In this document: one piece after another, positions 16,839-25,716 of the stretch
Position numbering within the stretch: position 1 is the stretch's first letter
How the letters are laid out: every line of letters starts with the position of its first letter
DNA from: Bog-756 sp963701325
GTDB lineage: Bacteria > Actinomycetota > Acidimicrobiia > Acidimicrobiales > RAAP-2
DNA: 64,000 nt
Direction: 5' to 3'
NCBI GenBank assembly: GCA_963701325.1
Contig: OY969604.1
Span: forward strand, 2,480,001 to 2,544,000
The notes under the pieces: model-generated
The model's input: only the letters and a program-made list of their open reading frames with translations
Database searches by the model: none
What the model was told of the DNA's origin: nothing
Translations under genes and position numbers: made by a program

Positions 16839-18039
16839 TCAGGCGGGGACGCGCCAGTCGTCGCGGTCGGGCAGACGGTGGCTGAACAGCGCCGCGGCGT
16901 TCCCCCCGGCCACCTTGCGCAGATCGGCATCGGGCAGTGTGCCGAAGACGTTCACCATGGTGCCCTGGGTGTCCGGCCAGGTCGAGTCTGCGTGGGGGTA
17001 GTCGCTCTCGACCATCACGTGATCGAGTCCGATCCGCTCGAGCACCGGGACCGCCGAGGGGTCGTCGATCGTGCAGAACCAGAAGTTGCGCCCCAACACC
17101 TCGCTCGGGCGCAGGTCCGAGGTCCAGGTGGCGCTCTCGGTGCCCGAGGCCGAGTGGTCGAGCACGTAGTCGGCGCGGTCCATGAGCATGGTGACCCATC
17201 CGATCCCGCCCTCTGAGAGAGCCACCCGGAGACCAGGGAAGCGAACCGCGACCCCGGACCAGAGCCACTCCGACGCGGCCAGCAGCGTGTTGACCGGGAA
17301 GACGGTGGGGAGCAGTTCGAAGGGAGGGTCCGGCGACGGGAGCGGGGCCCAGGACGAGGCGCCGGTGTGGAGGCAGACCACGGTCCCGGTCTCCTGGCAG
17401 GCGGCAAGGAACGGATCCCAGTGGGCGGTGAAGATCGAGGGGTAGCCGAGCTGGGCCGGGAACTCGGGGAAGCTCACCGCCTTGAACCCGAGGGACGTGT
17501 TGGCCCGCACCTCGGCCGCAGCGATGGCCACGTCGGCGAGCCAGGGGATCTGGAGCGGGATGATGCGCTCGGGATGGGTGCCGGCCCAGACCTCGTGGTG
17601 CCAGCGGTTCCACGCCCGGGTGCAGGCGAGTCCGAGCTCGGGGTCCTCGGCGCGGGCGAAGACCGAGCCGCAGAACCCGGCCACCAGCGACGGGAAGCAG
17701 AGGGAGGCCCAGATCCCGCCGATGTCCATGTCGGTCACCCGGGCCTCGATGTCGTAGCAGCCCGGACGCATCTCGTCGAAGCGTGCCGGTTCCATGCTCC
17801 ACTCCTCGCGTGGCCGGCCGACCACTGCGTTGAGGCCCACGTTCGGGTAGTCGCGACCCTCGAACAGCCAGTACTGGTCGCCGTTCGGGCGTTCCTCGAT
17901 CCGCGGCGCCGCGCGCGGCCAAGCCGGCCGGCATCCGGCCCTCGAAGAGGTCGGGAGGCTCGATGAGGTGGTCGTCGACCGAGATGATCGGGGCAGCGAC
18001 CGGCCGCGGCGAGGGGTCCGGCAGCAGTGTGCTCTCCAT
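16839..18039 (-). pseudogene. Amidohydrolase-family protein, frameshifted near its N terminus
   Basis: Residues 1-44 (ESTLLPDPSPRP, IISVDDHLIEPPDLFEGR) are in one frame. The remaining ~355 (beginning PRIEERPNGDQYWLFEGR and ending HRLPDRDDWRVPA) are in another. Removing one of the two C residues at 17909-17910 joins both into a protein collinear with the intact paralog at 22070-23266. The family (PF04909 type) contains metal-dependent decarboxylases and hydrolases; the DDHL motif supplies a metal ligand and SDYPHADSTWPDT is the C-terminal signature. The shift lies in a GCGCGC-rich run, so it may be a sequencing error instead of a real lesion; the rest of the frame is undamaged. A -10 box 8 nt before ATG 18039 fixes the start. 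Confidence 0.85.
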
Positions 18040-18047
18040 GGCAGGGG

Positions 18048-18053
18048 AGAGTA
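18048..18053 (-). promoter_or_regulatory. Putative -10 box of the frameshifted amidohydrolase gene
   Basis: Minus-strand TACTCT, 8 nt before the ATG at 18039; no Shine-Dalgarno sequence. Confidence 0.4.
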
Positions 18054-18061
18054 GCGTCGGA

Positions 18062-18078
18062 CTGCGCCGGGGGCGCAG
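18062..18078. promoter_or_regulatory. 17-bp perfect inverted repeat in a divergent promoter
   Basis: CTGCGCC-GGG-GGCGCAG lies midway between the divergent amidohydrolase and aldehyde dehydrogenase genes and could be an operator for both. High GC makes chance formation easier than for the AT-containing repeats elsewhere in the window. Confidence 0.4.
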
Positions 18079-18095
18079 GACAGGGGGAGGGACGC

Positions 18096-19553
18096 ATGTC
18101 GACGACAGAGACGGAGGCGGCCATGACGACCGTCCCACTGGTCATCGCGGGTGTCCCGGCAGCCGGCGCGGATGGGACCTACCCGGTGGTGGACCCGGCC
18201 AGACCCGAGGAGGTCGTGCTGCTCGCCCCGAGCGTGTCGGCCGACCAGCTCGACCGTGCAGTCGCGGCCGCCCGCGACGCCCAGCCGGAGTGGGCCGCCC
18301 TCGATCTCGACGCCCGGGGCGCCCTGGTCACCGCCGCCTGCGACCGGGCCATGGCCGCCATCGACCTCGACGCTGCGGCCGCGCTCCTGACCCGGGAGCA
18401 CGGCAAGATCCTGGTCGAATCCCTCTTCGACCTCTCGGCCGCGGTGGCCATGGCAGGGGCCTTCGCGCCGCTGGTGGCCGAAGCCCTCGCTCCGGTGCAA
18501 GCCGGCAACGCGGTCATCGAACGGGTGCCGCACGGGGTCGTTGCCGCGGTGCTCCCGTTCAACTGGCCGGCGGCGGTGATGGGCAACAAGGTCCTGCCCG
18601 CGCTGCTGGCGGGCAACGCGGTGGTCGTCAAGACCCCTCCGACCTGCCCTGGCGCGGTGCTGCTGGCGACGGCTGCGCTGGCCGCGGAGCTCCCGCCGGG
18701 GGTGCTCAGCGCGGTCAACGGACCCTCCCCGGCGCTCGGCGCGGCGTTGGTCGCCCACGAGGGCGTGGACATGGTCTCCTTCACCGGCGGGGTGGTCGCC
18801 GGGCGGGCGGTGCTCAGCGCGTGCGGCCCGCTCCTGCGGCCGGCCGTGCTCGAACTCGGCGGCAACGATCCGGCGATCGTCGCCCCCGACCTGGAGCCGA
18901 CCGAGGAGCTCGCGACCCGGCTCCTCGAGGCGGCATTCACGAGCTCGGGCCAGGTCTGCATGGCCGTCAAACGTCTCTACGTGCCCTCCGCCCGGCTCGG
19001 CGCCTGGCGGGACGCCCTGGCCGCCGTCCTCGCCCGGACGGTCGTCGGTCACGGTCTGGATCCGGAGGTCACCATGGGACCGGTCCACACCCGCGCGGCC
19101 TACGAGCGGGTCGAGGCCATGATCGCCGCCGCGGGTGGCGGCACGACCGAGGTCGTCCGGCCGGCGGCGTTCCGCGGCGGGGACTCGGGCTGGTTCGTCT
19201 CCCCGGCCCTGGTGGTCGATCCGGATCCGGCCGCCGAGCTCGTCCGGGAGGAGCAGTTCGCCCCGGCGCTGCCGATTCTCCCCTACGACGACCTCGACGC
19301 GGCGGTGGACGCGGCCAACGACACCAGCTTCGGCCTGTGCGCCTCGGTGTGGAGCGGCGACCCGGACCTGGCCGACATCGTGGCCGGCCGGCTGGTCGCG
19401 GGGACCGTCTGGACCAACGCCCACGGGATGGCGGCCATGGATCACCTCGCACCGATGGGCGGGTGGGGCGACTCCGGTCTCGGGCTCGAGCTCGGCACAG
19501 ACGGGATGGCCGCGTTCACCCGGCCGCGGACCCGGAGAAAGGGGACGGCGTGA
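18096..19553 (+). CDS. NAD(P)-dependent aldehyde dehydrogenase
   Basis: 485 residues, full length. It oxidises an aldehyde to the acid. Seen: LPFNWPAAVMGNKVLPALLA, SFTGGVVAGRAV, general base in LELGGNDPAIV (Glu253) and nucleophile in SSGQVCMAVKRLYV (Cys288), then EEQFAPALPILPY. GGGAGG precedes the ATG at 18096 by 5 nt. The stop overlaps the next start by 4 bp (GTGA), so the two are translationally coupled. The neighbouring deacylase and amidohydrolases suggest it removes an aldehyde produced by this pathway; substrate unknown. Confidence 0.93.
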   Translation: MSTTETEAAMTTVPLVIAGVPAAGADGTYPVVDPARPEEVVLLAPSVSADQLDRAVAAARDAQPEWAALDLDARGALVTAACDRAMAAIDLDAAAALLTREHGKILVESLFDLSAAVAMAGAFAPLVAEALAPVQAGNAVIERVPHGVVAAVLPFNWPAAVMGNKVLPALLAGNAVVVKTPPTCPGAVLLATAALAAELPPGVLSAVNGPSPALGAALVAHEGVDMVSFTGGVVAGRAVLSACGPLLRPAVLELGGNDPAIVAPDLEPTEELATRLLEAAFTSSGQVCMAVKRLYVPSARLGAWRDALAAVLARTVVGHGLDPEVTMGPVHTRAAYERVEAMIAAAGGGTTEVVRPAAFRGGDSGWFVSPALVVDPDPAAELVREEQFAPALPILPYDDLDAAVDAANDTSFGLCASVWSGDPDLADIVAGRLVAGTVWTNAHGMAAMDHLAPMGGWGDSGLGLELGTDGMAAFTRPRTRRKGTA

Positions 19554-21283
19554 TCGATCTGCTCATCCGCGACGGCCTGGTGGTCGACGGGTCCGGCGCA
19601 CCCGGCCGCAGGGCGGATGTGGCGATCGACCAGGGACGGGTGGTGGCCGTCGGCACGGTCACCGACAGTGCGACCCGGGTCATCGACGCAACCGGGTGCG
19701 TGGTCGCCCCGGGGTTCGTCGACCTCCACACCCACTACGACGCCCAGTTGTTCTGGGACCCGTCGGCGAGCCCGTCGCCCCTGCACGGTGTCACCACCGT
19801 GTTCGGCGGGAACTGCGGGTTCTCACTGGCGCCGGCCGGCCCGGACCACGCCGACTACCTCTCGCGGATGATGGCGCGGGTGGAGGGGATGCCGCTTGCC
19901 GCGCTGCAGGCCGGGCTCGACTGGAAGTGGTCCTCGTTCGGCGAGTGGCTGAGTCGGCTCGACGGCGCGATCGGGGTGAACGCCGGCTTCCTGGTCGGGC
20001 ACTCCACGCTGCGCCGGGCGATCATGGGCGAGGACGCGGTCGGCGAAGAGGCCACGCCTGAGCAGCTGGACCGGCTCGTGGCCGCCCTGCACCAGGCCCT
20101 GTCCGAGGGCGGCCTCGGCTTCTCGACCTCCCAGGCTCCGACCCACAACGACGGGGACGGTCAGCCGGTGCCGTCACGGTCGGCCACCCGCGAGGAGCTC
20201 GAGCGGCTCGCCGCGGCCGTGGCCGACCATCCGGGCACGACGGTCGAGATGATCGTGCCCGGCTGCCTCAACGGGTTCTCCGAGGACGAGGTCGACCTCA
20301 TGACCAGGATGTCCCTGCTCTCCGGCCGGCCGGTCAACTGGAACGTGCTCGCCCCGTCGGCCGGAAACCCGGACGGCACCACCCACCAGCTCGGCGCCTC
20401 GACGACGGTCGCCGGCGCCGGTGGTCGGCTGGTGGCCCTGACCCTGCCCCACACGATGGCCCTCCGCCTCTCCTTCGAGCACGGCGCCATCCTGGACGGG
20501 CTGCCCGGGTGGCGCGAGTTCTTCGCCACCACGATCGACCAGCGGATGGCAGTCCTGTCCGACCCGGTGGCCCGGCGGGCCATGGACGAGCGCGCCCAGT
20601 CCGACGAGGCCGGCGTCCTGCGCTTCCTGGCCAACTGGGACCGCCTGGTGGTGGCCGAGACCTTCTCGCCCGAGAACGCACGACTCGAGGGCAGGCCGGT
20701 CTCGGCCGCCGCCGCCGAGCGCGGGTTGAGCGGATGGGACGCCATCTGCGAGATCGTGGTTGCCGACCGACTGCGCACGGGGTTCTCGGTCCCGATCCCG
20801 GCGACCGACGCCGACTGGGTGGCGCGGGCGGCGGTCTGGCGCGACCCGAGGGCCGTGGTCGGCGGCTCGGATGCCGGTGCCCATCTCGACACCATGTGCG
20901 GAGCCGTGTACTCGACCACGCTGCTCGGGGAGGGGGTGCGCGAACGCCAGCTGCTCCCGATCGAGGAGGCGGTCCACCTGATCACCGGGGCGCCGGCCGA
21001 CCTCTACGGCCTGGTCGACCGCGGCCGGCTGATCGAGGGCGCCTGGGCAGACGTGACGGTCTTCGACCCGGAGCGGATCGGCCCCGACGCCATGCGCACG
21101 CGCGACGACCTCCCCGGGGGGGCCAGCCGCCTCTACGCCGGCGCCAACGGGATCGAGCACGTGCTGGTCAACGGCACCGAAGTGGTCACCGCCGACACCC
21201 TCACCGGGGCTGTGCCCGGAACGGTGCTGCGCTCGGGCACCGACACCGTGACCGTCCCGGTCCCCGGGACCAGCGCGGCCTGA
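19550..21283 (+). CDS. N-acyl-D-amino-acid deacylase-like amidohydrolase
   Basis: 577 residues, a metal-dependent amidohydrolase of the D-aminoacylase group. Seen: N-terminal LLIRDGLVVDGSGAPGRRAD, metal-binding GFVDLHTHYDAQLFWDP, GGNCGFSLAPA, GHSTLRR, and the catalytic GGSDAGAHLD near the C terminus followed by EEAVHLITGAPADLYGL. The GTG at 19550 overlaps the upstream stop; GGAGAAAGGGGA precedes it. The long open frame upstream in this phase is a shadow of the aldehyde dehydrogenase. The true substrate could be an N-acyl amino acid, a hydantoin-like ring or another amide. Confidence 0.9.
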   Translation: MIDLLIRDGLVVDGSGAPGRRADVAIDQGRVVAVGTVTDSATRVIDATGCVVAPGFVDLHTHYDAQLFWDPSASPSPLHGVTTVFGGNCGFSLAPAGPDHADYLSRMMARVEGMPLAALQAGLDWKWSSFGEWLSRLDGAIGVNAGFLVGHSTLRRAIMGEDAVGEEATPEQLDRLVAALHQALSEGGLGFSTSQAPTHNDGDGQPVPSRSATREELERLAAAVADHPGTTVEMIVPGCLNGFSEDEVDLMTRMSLLSGRPVNWNVLAPSAGNPDGTTHQLGASTTVAGAGGRLVALTLPHTMALRLSFEHGAILDGLPGWREFFATTIDQRMAVLSDPVARRAMDERAQSDEAGVLRFLANWDRLVVAETFSPENARLEGRPVSAAAAERGLSGWDAICEIVVADRLRTGFSVPIPATDADWVARAAVWRDPRAVVGGSDAGAHLDTMCGAVYSTTLLGEGVRERQLLPIEEAVHLITGAPADLYGLVDRGRLIEGAWADVTVFDPERIGPDAMRTRDDLPGGASRLYAGANGIEHVLVNGTEVVTADTLTGAVPGTVLRSGTDTVTVPVPGTSAA

Positions 21284-21290
21284 CCAGCGC

Positions 21291-22055
21291 TCAGACCGAC
21301 CGACCCGGACCGAGCAGGTCCGGGTCCAACCGAAGCTCGCGGCGGGCCATGGCCTCGAAGAAGCCGTGGAACCCCTCTCCGTCCGAGGCGCGGAAGAACG
21401 AGCGGGCGGGTGCCGGCAGCTCGCGCCCGGTGCCGATCGCCTCGACCTGCCAGGCGCGCCGGCAGCGGTGCTCGAGCGCGACCGCCCGCTGGTGAGCGGC
21501 ACGGATGCTGCCCGCCGTCACCAGCACCCCGTGGTTGGCGAGCAACGCCATGTCGGCGGTGCCCATGGCCGCGGCGGCCCGGGCCGCGCTGTCCGAGCTG
21601 TTGACCGGCCCGTCGTACTCGTCGACCAGGACGAGCTCGCCACCCCCGAGCGCCGAGCTCTGGTCGTAGCAGCCGGGGAGGCGACCGAGGTCGGCCCAGA
21701 CCGTGCCGAATTGCGGATGACTGTGCACGGTCACCCCGATGTCGTCACGCCGCCGGTGGAGCTCGATGTGCAGCGGGATCCCGAGCGGCACCGGCCAGTT
21801 CCCCTCGATCAGGGCGCCCTCGGGGTCGATGACCAGGACGTCCTCGGGCCGGATCTCCTCCCAGAGGAGGAGCCACGGGTTGCAGAGCAGGGTGCCGTCG
21901 GGCTGGCGATAGGTGATGTGGCCCGCCAGGTGGTCGTCGTACCCCTCCCGCCAGAGGGTGCGGGCCAACAGGACCAGCTCCTCGCGGGGGGTGAGCTCGG
22001 GCAGCAGCGCCTCACGGGTCGGTCGGGACCCACGGGCGAGGTCGGAATCGGTCAC
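21291..22055 (-). CDS. Class II aldolase/adducin-family protein
   Basis: 254 residues. Seen: GYDDHLAGHITYRQPDG, the zinc ligands in TVHSHPQFG (two His) and a third in LLANHGVLVTAGS, with an acidic residue in NPWLLLWEEI. Members are zinc-dependent aldolases, epimerases or decarboxylases acting on sugar-phosphate-like or hydroxy-acid substrates. The GTG at 22055 is 15 nt after the stop of the amidohydrolase gene, so both are probably cotranscribed. It is convergent with the deacylase gene, leaving only 7 bp. Confidence 0.88.
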   Translation of the reverse strand: MTDSDLARGSRPTREALLPELTPREELVLLARTLWREGYDDHLAGHITYRQPDGTLLCNPWLLLWEEIRPEDVLVIDPEGALIEGNWPVPLGIPLHIELHRRRDDIGVTVHSHPQFGTVWADLGRLPGCYDQSSALGGGELVLVDEYDGPVNSSDSAARAAAAMGTADMALLANHGVLVTAGSIRAAHQRAVALEHRCRRAWQVEAIGTGRELPAPARSFFRASDGEGFHGFFEAMARRELRLDPDLLGPGRSV

Positions 22056-22069
22056 GAGAGGCGGCCCGC

Positions 22070-23266
22070 TCAGGGGAGGACCGTGTCGGGCAGGGGCCAG
22101 CGGTAGAGCGCCGCTGCGTTCTCGTGGGTCAGCTTGCGGAGGTCCGCGACCGGCAGGTGACCCCAGGCCCGCTCGACCACCTCCTGGGTGTCGGGCCAGG
22201 TCGTGTCGCCGTGGGGGTAGTCGACCTCGAGCATCACGTGGTCGATGCCGATCCGGTGGCGGGTGTCGATGGTCGAGGGGTCGTCGATCGTGCAGAACCA
22301 GAAGTTGCGCTGCAGCACCTCGGCCGGACGGAGACCGCTCGCGTCGTATCCCTGTCCGTAGCCCGAGCGCTCCACGATGTTGTCGAGGCGGTCGAGCAGC
22401 ATCGCGACCCATCCGATGCCCCCCTCGCTCATGGCGATCTTGATGTCCGGGTACCGGACGGGCAGCCCGGACCAGACCCACTCGGCGCACGCGGTGAGCG
22501 ACATCTGGCCGAACAGGGTCGCCCCGAGGGCGACCATCGGGCTGTCCGCCGGCAGGTCCGGCATCCCCGAGGAGCCGACGTGGAGGGAGAGGACGGTGTC
22601 GGTCTCGACGCACGCGGCGATGATCGGGTCCCAGTAGCCGGAGAAGATGCTGGGCAGGTCGATCCGGTGGGGGCGTTCGGGGAGGGTGACCGAACGGAAG
22701 CCGCGTGCGGCGTTGCGCCGGATCTCGGCCGCCCCGAGTACGGGGTCGGTCAGGTAGGTGATCCCGCAGGGGATGATCCGGTCCGGGTGGGGCTGCCACC
22801 AGGCCTCGTAGAGCCAGTCGTTCCACGCCCGGGTGACGGCCAGCCCGAGCTCGGGGTCGCGGGCGGCAGAGAAGACCCGGCCGGAGAAGCCGGTGATCAT
22901 CGACGGGAAGTTGAGGGAGGCCCAGACCCCGTTGAGATCCATGTCGGCGACGCGGGCGTCGATGTCCCAGCAACCCCGCCGCATGTCCTCGAATCGGGTG
23001 GGCTCGAGGGTCACGCACTCGGGACGGCGCCCGGCGACCGCGTTCATGCCGACCTGCGAGTAGCGGGTGCCCTCGAACTCCCAGACCTGATGGCCGCGTC
23101 GGGTCTCGACGATCTTCGGGGCCTGGTCGGCGAGCTTGGCGGGCACCCGCCCCTCGAACATGTCCGGGGGCTCGACCAGGTGGTCGTCGACCGAGATGAT
23201 CGTCGCCCGGACCGCGCGTGGCTCGGGGTCCGGGAGCAGGGTGTCCTCTCGAGTGGTGATGGTCAC
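22070..23266 (-). CDS. Amidohydrolase-family protein (intact paralog)
   Basis: 398 residues of the PF04909-type amidohydrolase family. Seen: IISVDDHLVEPPDMFEGR at 19-36 with the first metal ligands, GVWASLNFPSMITGFSG, SLHVGSSGMPDLP with a metal-binding His, MSEGGIGWVAMLLDR, and the C-terminal EVDYPHGDTTWPDTQ with the acidic ligand. GGAGG lies 7 nt before the GTG at 23266. It is homologous over its whole length to the frameshifted copy at 16839-18039; both flank the same aldehyde dehydrogenase and deacylase genes. Reaction unknown; related proteins are decarboxylases or ring hydrolases. Confidence 0.9.
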   Translation of the reverse strand: MTITTREDTLLPDPEPRAVRATIISVDDHLVEPPDMFEGRVPAKLADQAPKIVETRRGHQVWEFEGTRYSQVGMNAVAGRRPECVTLEPTRFEDMRRGCWDIDARVADMDLNGVWASLNFPSMITGFSGRVFSAARDPELGLAVTRAWNDWLYEAWWQPHPDRIIPCGITYLTDPVLGAAEIRRNAARGFRSVTLPERPHRIDLPSIFSGYWDPIIAACVETDTVLSLHVGSSGMPDLPADSPMVALGATLFGQMSLTACAEWVWSGLPVRYPDIKIAMSEGGIGWVAMLLDRLDNIVERSGYGQGYDASGLRPAEVLQRNFWFCTIDDPSTIDTRHRIGIDHVMLEVDYPHGDTTWPDTQEVVERAWGHLPVADLRKLTHENAAALYRWPLPDTVLP

Positions 23267-23312
23267 GCTCTCGCCTCCACCGTGAGTATGCCAGGTGCCC
23301 GGGCCGGCCGGC

Positions 23313-24746
23313 TCAGCGCCGGGCCGTGCGTTTCCGGGCCGTGCGCGCGCTCTTGCGCTGTGTCTTCTTCGCCTGGCTCTTGGAGGACCCCTTCCGTTGC
23401 TGCGTGGCGGCCGGTCGGTCCGACTCGGCGGCGACCGGGGTGGGATCCGGTCTCACGGCCACGGCCAGCAGGGCGGTGACCCCGACCACCTGGACGGCCC
23501 ACCAGGTGAACTCCGAGAGCTGCCACTGGCCGACGATCGTCGCGAGGACGGCGATGGTGGCGCCTGCTGCGAAGCGCACCAGGTTGGCGCGTGCCGCCAC
23601 GATGACCCCGACGGCCAATGCGGGCCACACGTAGTAGGGCGTCATGACCGATTCGGTGTAGGTGCGCAGCGCGAGCGCGAGCGCCGCCGCCCAGACGATC
23701 ATCTCGGGCCGGTCCCGCCATCGCAGGGCCCACCACCCGAGAGCCGCGGCCAGCGCGAGTGCGATGATCCGGGTCGGGCCCCCGCCGACCTTGGCGTTCT
23801 GCCCGCTCCCCCCGAGCTTCGGGGCGAGGAACAACCAGGGGGTGCGGTGGTTGTCCCCCACGTTGGGAAAGGTCGGCTGGTCGACGAGCGCATGGAGGGT
23901 GTCGTGCGCGCCCGCAGCGAGCGGCGGGATGGTGAGCACGACTGCCGGGAGGGCGCCCTTGACCACCAGCCCGAGCGCCCGCGATCGGCCGCCGAGCGCG
24001 AGGAGCAGCGGGAAGAGGACGATGACCAGTGGTTGTACGGCCACCGCCGCGCCGAACAGCCAGCCCGCGCCGGTGAAGCGCCGGTCGAAGGCGAAGATGA
24101 GCGCGTAGACGGCGAGCGCGAGGGCCACGGCGTCCTCGGGATGCCCCGCGAAGACCGTCACCGGCCAGAGCAGCACCCCCTGCACCACACAGAGCACCGC
24201 CCGGCGTTGCCGGCCGACCCCGAGCCGCTCGGCCAGTGCGTCGAGGGCGAACAGGGCGACACAGGAGAGGAGCAGCATGACCGGCAGCAGCACGACGCTC
24301 GCCTCGCGGTGGATGTCGTAGAGCTTCGAACCCGACCGGGCCACGTCCGCCAGGAAGTACGGGGTACCGGGCAGCAGGAGGTAGTGCACACCCGCGGTCG
24401 GCAGGCCGTTCTGGGTGACCTGGATCGCGGTGGTGGTGAAGGAGTTGATGAGCGCCCCGAGCGGTGCGAAGGCGGCGAGGATGCCGGGAAACGCGAGGAA
24501 GCCCGGACCGTAGACGGCGCTGAAGTGGCCGTGGGCGGCCGCTGCGGACGCGCGGTAGGTGGTCCAGATGTCCCCTGGGGTGATCCAGAGGTCCGGCTTG
24601 TGGCGGACGACGGGCCCCCACCGGAAGCAGTAGAGCAGACCGAGAGCGACGAAGACCACCGAGACGAGGATCGGCAACGCCTTGTCCACGAGCCGCTCGA
24701 CCATCCTGTCCTCGAGCGTCGGTTTCCGGATCTGGCTCGTGGGCAT
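23313..24746 (-). CDS. Polytopic membrane protein, GT87/DUF2029-like
   Basis: About 477 residues from ATG 24746 (the frame continues to 24812). Roughly ten hydrophobic segments are seen, with an extracytoplasmic loop after the first helix carrying DLWITPGDIWTTYRASAAAA, similar to mannosyltransferases of the GT-C type (GT87) that use polyprenyl-phosphate sugars for lipoglycans. NVGDNHRTPWLF and ESVMTPYYVWPA are further loop and helix landmarks. The last 30 residues are a strongly basic Lys/Arg/Ser/Gln tail, presumably cytoplasmic. Assignment to GT87 is by topology and loop composition, so moderate. The sulfotransferase upstream may act on the same glycan or lipid. Confidence 0.7.
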   Translation of the reverse strand: MPTSQIRKPTLEDRMVERLVDKALPILVSVVFVALGLLYCFRWGPVVRHKPDLWITPGDIWTTYRASAAAAHGHFSAVYGPGFLAFPGILAAFAPLGALINSFTTTAIQVTQNGLPTAGVHYLLLPGTPYFLADVARSGSKLYDIHREASVVLLPVMLLLSCVALFALDALAERLGVGRQRRAVLCVVQGVLLWPVTVFAGHPEDAVALALAVYALIFAFDRRFTGAGWLFGAAVAVQPLVIVLFPLLLALGGRSRALGLVVKGALPAVVLTIPPLAAGAHDTLHALVDQPTFPNVGDNHRTPWLFLAPKLGGSGQNAKVGGGPTRIIALALAAALGWWALRWRDRPEMIVWAAALALALRTYTESVMTPYYVWPALAVGVIVAARANLVRFAAGATIAVLATIVGQWQLSEFTWWAVQVVGVTALLAVAVRPDPTPVAAESDRPAATQQRKGSSKSQAKKTQRKSARTARKRTARR

Positions 24747-24853
24747 CGCCGAGAGCCTGCCACGCGATCGGGCCCCGTACCACGAGCGGCGGTTCGCCGA
24801 CCTCTGTGCCAAGCGCTGCCTCGCCGTCGGCGAGGCAGGCGTGCGGGCCCCGG

Positions 24854-25678
24854 CTAGCGGACGGTGGTGGTCCCGTCGACGTGGCGGTATTCCTGCAGCA
24901 GGGTGTCGAAGGTGGCACCGAAGGCGACCCGGACCGCCTCGCGCTGTGACCGGCTGAGGACGGCCGAGGCGGCGGCGTGTCCGTCGGACGCCCCGGTGCG
25001 CTCGGGGTCGTCCCGGACGTTGAACCTGGGCCAGTCCGGTACCGGACTCAACGGGATGCCGAGGGCATCAGCGCAGGCAGCGAGGACGGGCCCTACCGCG
25101 TCGTCGTGGTCGTAGGGCAGCACCCGCAGCGATTGCTGCCCGAACACGCCGGCGAATCCCCCGATCAGCCGTGAGTAGTCGAGCTCGATGCCCCCGGGGG
25201 AGAAGAACCCGCGTCGCTCGAGCGCCTCGGTGACGAAGGTGTCGAACTCCCCTGCGCGACCCTGGTGCACGAGTTCGTAGTAGAGCGACTCGAGATATTC
25301 GGACGGCTCGCGCAGGGTGATGACGACCCGCGTCGAGTACCCGAGATCCTCGTGCAGGTCCCGGAGGACGACCAGCCGGTCCGGCTTGTCGTGGAGATAC
25401 TCGAGGTCCTCGCTCGAGATGAGCACAGCGGGAGGCCGGTGCTCCCGGAGCTCGTCGGCGAGATCGGCGAGCGAGCCCGCTTCCGGGTCGAACCGTTCGT
25501 CCCCGAGGAGCTCCCAGGCAAGGTTGTGCTGCCCGTCGCCGACGCCGATCTGCCCCGTACCGGGGTAGTAGAGCCCCTGCGCGGCGAAGTGCTCCCGGTT
25601 GCGGGCGATCATCGTCTGCAACGACGTGGTGCCCGTCTTGTGCATCCCGACGTGCAGCACGACCGGCCGCGAGCGCAT
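24854..25678 (-). CDS. Sulfotransferase-family protein
   Basis: 274 residues. The N-terminal LHVGMHKTGTTSLQTMIARN is the 5'-phosphosulfate loop that binds PAPS. VVITLREPSEYLESLYYE is the 3'-phosphate-binding strand and helix. The family transfers sulfate to carbohydrates or lipids; this branch also resembles polysaccharide-associated sulfotransferases. ATG 25678 is supported by a -10 box 6 nt upstream. It precedes the GT87-like gene on the same strand by about 107 bp, so glycolipid modification is a reasonable but unproven guess. Confidence 0.85.
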   Translation of the reverse strand: MRSRPVVLHVGMHKTGTTSLQTMIARNREHFAAQGLYYPGTGQIGVGDGQHNLAWELLGDERFDPEAGSLADLADELREHRPPAVLISSEDLEYLHDKPDRLVVLRDLHEDLGYSTRVVITLREPSEYLESLYYELVHQGRAGEFDTFVTEALERRGFFSPGGIELDYSRLIGGFAGVFGQQSLRVLPYDHDDAVGPVLAACADALGIPLSPVPDWPRFNVRDDPERTGASDGHAAASAVLSRSQREAVRVAFGATFDTLLQEYRHVDGTTTVR

Positions 25679-25684
25679 GCTCGG

Positions 25685-25690
25685 AACCTA
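25685..25690 (-). promoter_or_regulatory. Putative -10 box of leaderless sulfotransferase gene
   Basis: Minus-strand TAGGTT, 6 nt before the ATG at 25678, no ribosome-binding site. Confidence 0.5.
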
Positions 25691-25716
25691 GCAGCGGGTC
25701 TGGGTGCCCGGTTCTC

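Noticed and set aside
18040..19445. N-terminal ~465 codons of the long minus-strand frame that continues into the first amidohydrolase
   Set aside because: Antisense to the aldehyde dehydrogenase and without homology-like motifs; only the part below about 17.9 kb is real coding sequence.
17963..19549. Upstream part of a 1,106-codon plus-strand frame ending in the deacylase
   Set aside because: Out of phase with the aldehyde dehydrogenase and Arg/Gly-rich; the deacylase begins at GTG 19550 with its own ribosome-binding site.
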